This document shows, one piece after another, positions 57,727 through 64,000 of a stretch of 64,000 bases of DNA. Made by a program: the position numbers and the translations under genes. The first letter of the stretch is position 1. Each line of letters begins with the position of its first letter. Source of the stretch: Psychroflexus torquis ATCC 700755 (GTDB taxonomy: Bacteria; Bacteroidota; Bacteroidia; Flavobacteriales; Flavobacteriaceae); the NCBI RefSeq assembly GCF_000153485.2, contig NC_018721.1:806001-870000 (forward strand), written 5' to 3'. The notes beneath the pieces are model-generated. The model saw only the letters and a program-made list of their open reading frames with translations. It searched no databases and was not told the DNA's origin.

Positions 57727-59031
57727 TTATTTTTTCCTCATATAAATAGAAACAGGAACACCGTTAAAATTAAATTCCTGTCTTAGTTTATTTTCAATAA
57801 AACGTTTATAAGAATCCTTCACATACTGAGGAAGATTACAGAAAAAAGCAAATTGAGGTTGGGGAGTCGGCAATTGAGTAATGTATTTAATCTTTACATA
57901 CTTACCTTTAAGTGCAGGCGGAGGATTTGCTGCTATAATAGGGAGTAAAATATCATTCAACACCCGAGTTTTAATTTTTGTACTTCGGTTTTTATAAACC
58001 TCTACAGCTGTTTCTATAGCTTTATAAATTCTTTGCTTGTTCAATACCGATATAAAAACAATAGGCACATCTACAAATGGAGAAATTTCTTCTCTGACCT
58101 TAGCTTCAAAATCTTTCATGGTGTTGGTCTCTTTTTTTACCAAATCCCATTTATTGACAAGGATAACTATACCCTTTCTGTTTTTTTCTGCTAACCAAAA
58201 AATACTTTGTACTTGGCTATCAAATCCTCGTGAGGCATCCATAACAATTAAACAAACATCTGAATTTTCTATAGCTCTCACACTTCGCATGACAGAATAG
58301 AACTCAAGATCTTCTTTGACTTTAGCTTTTCTTCGAATTCCTGCCGTGTCTACAAGCTTAAAGTCAAACCCGAACCTAGTGTAACGTGTATCTATAGAAT
58401 CTCTAGTCGTTCCAGGAATATCGGTAACGATATATCGGTCTTCACCAATAAGAGCATTGATAAAAGAGGATTTTCCTGCATTAGGTCTACCGACTACTGC
58501 AAATTTTGGTAGGTCTTCTTCTTCCTCCAGCTCGCGTTCTGGCAACTTCTCTACTACAGCATCTAGAAGTTCACCTGTACCACTACCACTGGTTGCTGAA
58601 ATAGAATAATATTCCCCTAAGCCTAAATTGTAAAACTCAAGAGCATCTGTTCTGTTTTTGTTGGAATCTACCTTATTCACACACAACACAACGGGTTTAT
58701 TGATTTTACGTAGAAGTTTTGAAACGTCTTCATCCATAGGGGTTATCCCTGTAATCACATCGACTACAAAAATAATTACATCTGCTTCATCTATAGCAAG
58801 CTCAACTTGTTTGTCGATTTCCTTTTCAAAAACATCATCACTTCCTATGACATATCCACCTGTATCTATTAAAGTAAATTCACGCCCATTCCAATCCGAT
58901 TTACCATAGTGCCTATCTCGTGTTACTCCACTCGCAGAGTCCACAATGGCTTCTCTACGTTTTATCATTCGATTAAAAAGGGTAGATTTTCCTACGTTTG
59001 GTCGACCTACAACGGCTACAATACTATTCAT
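57727..59031 (-). CDS. der: ribosome-biogenesis GTPase Der
   Basis: 434 residues from the ATG at 59029-59031; an upstream in-frame TTG adds eight residues and is rejected because the first GTPase strand begins at the ATG (MNSIVAVVGRPNVGKSTLFN). A second G domain starts at VVGRPNAGKSSFIN, each with DTGGY/DTAGI and NKVD/NKWD motifs, then the KH-like C-terminal domain. Der is an essential factor for 50S maturation. Confidence 0.96.
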   Translation of the reverse strand: MNSIVAVVGRPNVGKSTLFNRMIKRREAIVDSASGVTRDRHYGKSDWNGREFTLIDTGGYVIGSDDVFEKEIDKQVELAIDEADVIIFVVDVITGITPMDEDVSKLLRKINKPVVLCVNKVDSNKNRTDALEFYNLGLGEYYSISATSGSGTGELLDAVVEKLPERELEEEEDLPKFAVVGRPNAGKSSFINALIGEDRYIVTDIPGTTRDSIDTRYTRFGFDFKLVDTAGIRRKAKVKEDLEFYSVMRSVRAIENSDVCLIVMDASRGFDSQVQSIFWLAEKNRKGIVILVNKWDLVKKETNTMKDFEAKVREEISPFVDVPIVFISVLNKQRIYKAIETAVEVYKNRSTKIKTRVLNDILLPIIAANPPPALKGKYVKIKYITQLPTPQPQFAFFCNLPQYVKDSYKRFIENKLRQEFNFNGVPVSIYMRKK

Positions 59032-59529
59032 TTCTGTAATTTTAATAATTTGCAAAGATACAATATATTGTCTAGCTATTTCATTTAAGAATTAAAATGG
59101 TTTATGGATTATAATTTCTCATAAAAAACAGTTTAAAAGGTAAAGTAAAAAAGCCTTCATCTTTATATTCAGAATGAAGATCCATTTCAGATATAAAAAA
59201 GTTACAATTATAATCCTTGATTTTGAAATTGTAATTTTATCGTCTTTTAAAACAATTTTATAAGCTGAAAACACTTCAGAATATGGTATATCAGTCACAG
59301 ATCTTAACACTAAGATTCTAATTAAAATCTTAGTGTTCGAGAAAGATTTTGCCAAAGTCAACTCTTGGACTTAAAGATACCTATAAGGGTTTTAAGTCGG
59401 TTGTGACTTTGAATTTGAGATGTCTAATAGAAGAAAAATCACTAAAGATAAACTCGTTTTAGAGCTGCCAATACCCAAAAAATACCAAGCCAAAATAAAC
59501 TTGGAATGGAAAGTATTTAGGTAAAGTAG
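59032..59529. other. intergenic between der and era
   Basis: No gene is supported. AACACTAAGATT (59306-59317) and its perfect complement (59326-59337) form a 12-bp hairpin with an 8-nt loop but no T tract. Short frames exist on both strands (80 codons minus at 59119-59361, 35 codons plus at 59419-59523) but have no recognisable features. Confidence 0.45.
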
Positions 59530-60429
59530 CTAGTCTTGGTTATATCCGAAGCGCCTAAGTTGCTTACCATCGTTTCTCCAATTCTTATTTACTTTTACAT
59601 AAGTTTCCAGATGAATTTTTTTATCAAAAAACTTCTCTAAATCTTTTCTAGATTCGGTTCCAACACGCTTTATAGCAGAGCCTTTGTGACCTAGAATAAT
59701 AGCCTTCTGAGATTCGCGCTCTACCATAATAACGCTACGGATGTGGATAATAGAGTCGCTTTCTTCAAAACTTTCTGTTTCCACCTCTACGCTATAGGGA
59801 ATTTCTTTTTTATAATGAATCAGGATTTTTTCTCGAATTTTCTCATTGACAAAAAATCGTTCTGGTTTATCTGTTAATTGATCTTTGGGATAAAAAGCAG
59901 GGGACTCTGGTAACAGTTCTAAAATACGATTAAAAACTTCGGTGACTCCAAAGTTTTCCAGGGCCGATATAGCAAAGATCTCAGCATTTGGCAATTGCTC
60001 TTGCCAATGCTTTTGTTGAGATAACAATAGCTCCTCATTTCCTTTATCTATTTTATTAAGAAGTAACAAAACTGGCATTTCAGCATGCTGAAGTTTTGTA
60101 AAAAATGACTCGTCCTTAAGTGCTTTTTCACCGATTTCGACCAAATATAAAAGCACATCTGCATCTTGAAAGGCCGATTTTACAAAATCCATCATAGAAT
60201 TTTGTAAACCATAAGCAGGCTTTATAATTCCAGGAGTATCACTTAATACCATTTGAAAATCTTCCCCATTAACAATTCCAAGAATTCTATGACGAGTGGT
60301 TTGGGCTTTGCTCGTAATAATAGAAAGCTTCTCCCCTACAAAGGCATTCATCAAGGTGGATTTCCCTACGTTTGGATTTCCAATGATATTTACAAATCCG
60401 GCTTTATGTGTTTTTGCTTCGATGATAAT
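59530..60429 (-). CDS. era: GTPase Era, with a non-standard start codon
   Basis: The G1 loop NIIGNPNVGKST lies upstream of the first ATG/TTG starts, so the gene must begin further upstream. The frame is open back to a stop at 60442-60444, and contains only AAA-ATA-AAT-TTA-ATT-ATC-ATC-GAA before the conserved KTHKAGFVN segment. I place the start at ATT (60427-60429), giving 300 residues, but ATC or ATA are equally possible. G3 DTPGI, G4 NKID and the C-terminal KH domain (VIMVERESQKAIILGHKGSA) are intact. Era binds 16S rRNA and is essential for the 30S subunit. Confidence 0.85.
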   Translation of the reverse strand: MIIEAKTHKAGFVNIIGNPNVGKSTLMNAFVGEKLSIITSKAQTTRHRILGIVNGEDFQMVLSDTPGIIKPAYGLQNSMMDFVKSAFQDADVLLYLVEIGEKALKDESFFTKLQHAEMPVLLLLNKIDKGNEELLLSQQKHWQEQLPNAEIFAISALENFGVTEVFNRILELLPESPAFYPKDQLTDKPERFFVNEKIREKILIHYKKEIPYSVEVETESFEESDSIIHIRSVIMVERESQKAIILGHKGSAIKRVGTESRKDLEKFFDKKIHLETYVKVNKNWRNDGKQLRRFGYNQD

Positions 60430-60733
60430 TAAATTTATTTTCTACAAAAATAGACAATTAGTAACAACTCATAGCTAATACCAATTTAAACCTATAATGT
60501 CGCAATAAATCGTTTTACCGATATGAATTCGGCACAGGCTTTTTTCGCCTGCTTTTTATCAAAAATAATTACCGTAACTAAGCTATGCTAGTCATTTTTA
60601 ACTACAATAAATCAAAAAACCTGTGCTGGGCTACGTCGTAGTCTAACTCAATTTATTTATACAACATTATAAATTTAATTTGGTATGACAAACTAAGGTC
60701 GATATCTTATATTTACTTTAAAATAACCTCTCA
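60430..60733. other. intergenic with a MITE
   Basis: Apart from the MITE at 60478-60686, only short AT-rich flanks: the era upstream region, which has no canonical start codon, and about 47 bp before the beta-barrel gene. Confidence 0.5.
60478..60686. mobile_element. MITE-like element, subfamily 1, copy 1
   Basis: 209 bp with 25-bp inverted ends: ATACCAATTTAAACCTATAA on the left and, on the complement of the right, ATACCAAATTAAATTTATAA. The interior has GCACAGGCTTTTTTCGCCTG and is about 85% identical, by eye, to 63261-63470. No ORF. Confidence 0.85.
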
Positions 60734-61261
60734 ATGAAAAAAATACTTCCTGCAATCGTCATTTTCTTTTCTGTAAGTGCTTCTGCGCAATCTGAATATA
60801 CATTATCTTACGCTGAATCTCACGAACCGAAAATCAATATTGGCTATTTAATTCTAGGCAACTTTGATGTCACTTATGAATATCTTATTAATGAAGAGTC
60901 TGGTGTAGGGGTAAACCTTATGGTTCCAATCGATGACTACATCGATTGGAATATAAATTATAATCTTACAGGATACTACAGGTTTTATTTTGGGGAAAAT
61001 TATGCAGAGGGATTTTTTGGTGAAATTTTCACAAATTTAAATAGTGTCGAAGATAGGATTGAAGTTGAAGGAGAAAGACAGAATAAAGACATCACCGATT
61101 TGGCTCTTGGATTTAGCGGGGGCTATAAACTTGTCTCTAGCAGAGGTATGATCTTAGAAGCTTTTCTTGGTGGAGGTCGTAACTTGTTTAGCGAATATAA
61201 TTCTCAACGTAATTTTGACTTTGTTTTAAGAGCTGGACTTAACGTGGGCTATAGATTCTGA
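60734..61261 (+). CDS. outer-membrane beta-barrel protein (DUF3575-like)
   Basis: 175 residues: signal peptide (MKKILPAIVIFFSVSASA, cut near AQS) and alternating polar/aromatic strands (INIGYLILGNFDVTYEYLI, YYRFYFGENYAEGFFGEIF), ending in GYRF. A small barrel of the DUF3575/OmpA-like type. Function unknown. Confidence 0.75.
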   Translation: MKKILPAIVIFFSVSASAQSEYTLSYAESHEPKINIGYLILGNFDVTYEYLINEESGVGVNLMVPIDDYIDWNINYNLTGYYRFYFGENYAEGFFGEIFTNLNSVEDRIEVEGERQNKDITDLALGFSGGYKLVSSRGMILEAFLGGGRNLFSEYNSQRNFDFVLRAGLNVGYRF

Positions 61262-61332
61262 TTTTTCTAAAATTGGATACATTCATAAATAGCTTACTCA
61301 TAAAAACTACTTCTATCTTAACTTTAGATGAT

Positions 61333-61374
61333 AAACTTCACTCATTACTTGACTTTAAGTAATGGGTGAAGTTT
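61333..61374. terminator. strong hairpin terminator
   Basis: An 18-bp stem (AAACTTCACTCATTACTT with its complement, one G-T) around GACTTT, with T residues after it. It lies between the barrel gene and the DUF748-like gene. Confidence 0.8.
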
Positions 61375-61470
61375 TATGATTAATTTTCAATTTACTTCTA
61401 TAAAGATTGATGCCTAAAGTGAGGCTGAACCCTATTTTTGAGTAATTTCAAAAGCCCAATTAAATTTAAA

Positions 61471-62931
61471 ATGAAAAAAACTCTATCCTATATTGTCATT
61501 CTATCTTCACTATTTGTCATTGGCTTTATTATTGCCGATTTCATTATCTCCAATAAAGTAAAAAAAAGACTTAGCAAAGAGCCCTCAATATCCTACACTA
61601 GCTTTAACGTGAATGTACTTACGGGAAGTCTAGAACTAGAAGGATTTAAATTCTATGATTCTATCAAAGATATTCAGGCAGACTATATTTATTTGAATGT
61701 GGATGTGTTGCACTATACTCTGGAAAAGGACATCAAAATTGAAAACCTTGAAGTAAAAGGTCTTAATCTGAAATACAATACTGCTTTAGCTAAAGTAGAA
61801 AATAATAAAAACACTCTAGACGCAGCTTCTTCAGTAGAAATTAAAGCTATAAAAATCAGCCAATCTTCTGTTGAATACACGACGGCAAAAGGCAAAAGAC
61901 TTCGTATCAACGAGATAGATTTAGCAGCCAAAAATGCCCGATGGCCTTTGGACATGAACTTCGACTGGCTTATGGACGACTCTTTTACTATAAAAGCAAA
62001 AGACTTACATTATGATCTAGACGACCTACACGATCTAACTATTGACGATTTCAGCTTTAAAAATAGAAAAGTAGACTTTAAAAATTTCAAAATAAAACCA
62101 AAGTACACACAGCAATCCTACATCAAACATATCAAGGTAGAAAAGGATTTAATGGATCTGGATGCCAAATTGATAAGCCTTGAGGGAGTAGAACTAGGTC
62201 AAAACGAAGACAAACTTCAGCTCTCCTTAGATAAAATTCTTATAGATTCCACCAATTTCAATATCTACAGAGATAAGACCATAGCAGATGACACTTCCTA
62301 TAAGCCTCTATATAGCGAATCACTAAGGGACTTAGAATTTGATCTCTTAGTAGATTCCATACTGGTTTCTAAGTTAGATATCAACTATCAGGAATTATTC
62401 CATACAGACCGGCCTCCAGGGGACATAAATTTTGAAACTATAGATGTTCAAATCACCAACTTACATAGCGGCATCAACAAAGAAAACTCTGAGATAGCGG
62501 TGATCGCTTCAGGGAAATTATCTAAACAGTCTCAGATTTTATTCACTATGAGTTTGAATCCAAATCAAGAAAGATTTAAGGTTTCAACACTCATAAAGGA
62601 TGTGGAGGATAGCTCTTTGAATACATTTTTCGCTCCTGCCATGCGAATGAAATTAGAGGGGAAGATCAATAGAATTGAAACAGCGTTTACGGGAACAAAT
62701 TCTGAAGCAAAAGGAGAATTCAGAATTGCCTATAAAAATCTTAAATTAAAGATTCTTAATAAAAGAGGAGGCGAAAATCATTTTGCGAGTTTACTGAGCA
62801 ATGTATTTGTGAACAATAAGGATGTCGATGAAACTATTAAAATAGATAAGGTGAAAAGAGATACAACCAAGTCGTTTTGGAATTATCTCTGGAAAATTCA
62901 CCTAAAGGGCCTAAAACAATCGCTTTTATAA
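61471..62931 (+). CDS. AsmA/DUF748-like envelope protein
   Basis: 486 residues from the ATG at 61471 (an upstream in-frame TTG would add 11 residues). One N-terminal membrane helix (TLSYIVILSSLFVIGFIIAD) followed by a long periplasmic, beta-rich part with repeated strand patterns (ISYTSFNVNVLTGSLELEGF; ADYIYLNVDVLHYTLEKDIK). This resembles DUF748/AsmA-like lipid-transfer proteins, but the call is weak on motif grounds. It is not part of a clear operon. Confidence 0.65.
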   Translation: MKKTLSYIVILSSLFVIGFIIADFIISNKVKKRLSKEPSISYTSFNVNVLTGSLELEGFKFYDSIKDIQADYIYLNVDVLHYTLEKDIKIENLEVKGLNLKYNTALAKVENNKNTLDAASSVEIKAIKISQSSVEYTTAKGKRLRINEIDLAAKNARWPLDMNFDWLMDDSFTIKAKDLHYDLDDLHDLTIDDFSFKNRKVDFKNFKIKPKYTQQSYIKHIKVEKDLMDLDAKLISLEGVELGQNEDKLQLSLDKILIDSTNFNIYRDKTIADDTSYKPLYSESLRDLEFDLLVDSILVSKLDINYQELFHTDRPPGDINFETIDVQITNLHSGINKENSEIAVIASGKLSKQSQILFTMSLNPNQERFKVSTLIKDVEDSSLNTFFAPAMRMKLEGKINRIETAFTGTNSEAKGEFRIAYKNLKLKILNKRGGENHFASLLSNVFVNNKDVDETIKIDKVKRDTTKSFWNYLWKIHLKGLKQSLL

Positions 62932-63035
62932 AATTCTATTGAAAAATAGAACTTTTTAAACAGTTTTCCTATAAAGAAAGTCATCAAAATACCAGTAAAA
63001 CCGACCCTTTAGATGATTCCTAGAAGATTTTCAGG

Positions 63036-63627
63036 GGAAGGCTAATTATTATTCAAGGGAAAGGAGGTAAAGATAGAATGATACCAATTCATCCAGATTT
63101 AGAGTTATATCTTAAGAACTATATCGCAATAAAAAAGAAGCCTACAGAGTATTTATTTTCCAGTATTCATTCGAATAAACCATTAACAAATAAGAATTTT
63201 CACACGATTTTCAGAAAGACAAGACGCATGTCTCAAATTAGTTTTAAGCCCCACTAGTTAATACCAAATTAGACCTATAATGACGCAATAAATCGTTTTA
63301 CCGATATGAATTCGGTACAGGCTTTTTTCGCCTGCTTTTCATCAAAAATAATTACCGTAGGTAAGGCTATGCTAATTATTTTTGATTTCAATGAATCAAA
63401 AAACCTGTGCTGAGCTAAGTCGTAGTATAATTCAATTTATTCATACGGCATTATAAATATAATTTGGTATAAGTCATACATTTGGTAAATTTTAAATTGA
63501 AGCTGACCTCAACCCCTTTAATCTTGAGCGCTTGATGGGTCATTCAAGTATTGAAAAGACACAAATTTATGTATATGTAGGGGATAAAAACCTTAAAAAG
63601 AGTTTTCAAAAAACGAAACTAATATAG
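63036..63627 (+). pseudogene. tyrosine recombinase, C-terminal remnant split by a MITE
   Basis: The plus-strand frame from about 63036 reads LIIIQGKGGKDRMIPIHPDL and on to ISFKPH (63037-63255) where it hits a stop at the MITE edge. After the MITE (from about 63471) it continues HTFGKF, then LERLMGHSSIEKTQIYVYVG and ends KTKLI (stop 63625-63627). The conserved HxxR and tyrosine motifs are recognisable, but the MITE lies exactly in the H-(L)-x-x-R stretch. The N-terminal core-binding domain is absent. Confidence 0.8.
63261..63470. mobile_element. MITE-like element, subfamily 1, copy 2
   Basis: 210 bp with inverted ends ATACCAAATTAGACCTATAA (left) and ATACCAAATTATATTTATAA (complement of right). 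It is inserted in the tyrosine recombinase remnant. No clear target-site duplication could be read. Its last 37 bp occur again, inverted, at 15016-15052. Confidence 0.88.
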
Positions 63628-64000
63628 TGGGTGTTTACTTATTTGCTCTTGCAAATGAGTAACAGTAGCGGATAGATAAATAGTAGTTGTTTTTATATCA
63701 CTATGACCGAGTAGGCGAGACACACTAAACAAATTACAACCTGCTTCAAGCATTAAAATAGCAAACGTATAACGAAGTAAGTGAGCGTGAATATCTACGC
63801 CAGACTTCTCTTTAATTTTTTAAAAAGCCGTTTAATAACCCTTTCCTCGTTTTTCCTTTGCTAATAGGTGAGACGAAAAAATGAACGCTTCTAGCATTAA
63901 TTTTTGAAGGAATTAAAGCGTATTGTTCTAAATATTTTTAAGTTGGCTGTTAATAGGAATCATACGGTCTTTTCTTCCTTTCCCTGCTTCAATAAAAATT
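63619..64000 (-). pseudogene. second tyrosine recombinase, degraded C-terminal part (continues past window end)
   Basis: Read leftward from the window end: IEAGKGRKDRMIPINSQLKN then stops and shifts, then SGVDIHAHLLRYTFAILMLE, AGCNLFSVSRLLGHSDIKTT and TIYLSATVTHLQ. The HxxR (HLLRYTF), LLGHSDIKTT and catalytic Tyr segments are visible. Two or more in-frame stops and a frame change lie at about 63820-63950. Its stop codon overlaps the stop of the convergent recombinase remnant. The N-terminus, if any, is outside the window. Confidence 0.8.

Noticed and set aside
59119..59361. An 80-codon minus-strand ORF between der and era
   Set aside because: AT-rich hydrophobic composition, no motif, and it contains the perfect hairpin at 59306-59337; likely chance.
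63036..64000. Prophage
   Set aside because: Only recombinase scraps are visible; there are no structural, packaging or lysis genes.

Overview
This AT-rich window looks like a chromosome segment from a marine-type member of the Flavobacteriaceae (Bacteroidota). The signs are a TonB-dependent receptor with a CarboxypepD_reg-type N-terminus, a fused E1 alpha/beta 2-oxoacid dehydrogenase, GSCFA and LemA/TPM proteins, -7 boxes of the TAnnTTTG type, and many small intergenic four-helix-bundle and GIY-YIG cassettes. I cannot name the species.

Layout. (1) 1-4.3 kb: the end of an alpha-2-macroglobulin gene, then pbpC. (2) 4.3-17.3 kb: a minus-strand catabolic operon (symporter, acyl-CoA ligase, exported and cytoplasmic alpha/beta hydrolases, two unrecognised helical-repeat ORFs, TonB receptor, 3-hydroxybutyrate-dehydrogenase-like SDR). 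It is bracketed by two copies of pbpC 3' end + spacer + cocE-like gene. The left copy has the intact pbpC and a cocE scrap; the right copy has a pbpC scrap and the intact cocE. This is what integration of a circle by single crossover would leave. (3) 17.4-21 kb: a small redox/sulfur-type set (PhnA-like protein, dihaem cytochrome c, peroxiredoxin, TauE/SafE permease). Three of these promoters carry the same operator, GTAAC-N4-GTTAC, exactly 22 bp upstream of the -7 box. A yqeY gene and tRNA-Arg(UCG) follow. (4) 21.5-29.2 kb: an ECF sigma pair, an EamA transporter plus Crp/Fnr regulator next to broken IS3 and IS4 transposases inside a 26-bp direct repeat, an S9 peptidase, an MscS stub and two MITE-like repeats. 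(5) 29.2-47.7 kb: a phenylacetate operon read leftward, paaE-A-B-C-D-G-H-I-J-Z-F-Y, ending in E2 and fused E1 genes. There is no phenylacetate-CoA ligase, so the dehydrogenase may feed phenylacetyl-CoA from phenylpyruvate. Small cassettes sit in its junctions: two four-helix-bundle genes, a tandem duplicated GIY-YIG gene, a wrecked RHH-MazF toxin-antitoxin pair and a 14-bp repeat array. A promoter with a PaaR-like palindrome lies upstream of paaE. (6) 47.8-54.3 kb: nitroreductase, aminotransferase, sugar transferase, a TetR regulator that may be the paa repressor, a GSCFA protein and alaS. (7) 54.4-62.9 kb: an M23 peptidase, MerR, LemA and TPM operon, the GTPase genes der and era, and two envelope proteins. 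(8) 63-64 kb: two decayed convergent tyrosine recombinases, one split by a MITE.

Several genes are broken by single-base losses close to homopolymer runs (ligase, helical-repeat pair, mazF). This could be real decay or sequencing error. No database search or alignment program was used; all calls are from reading the sequence and motifs.
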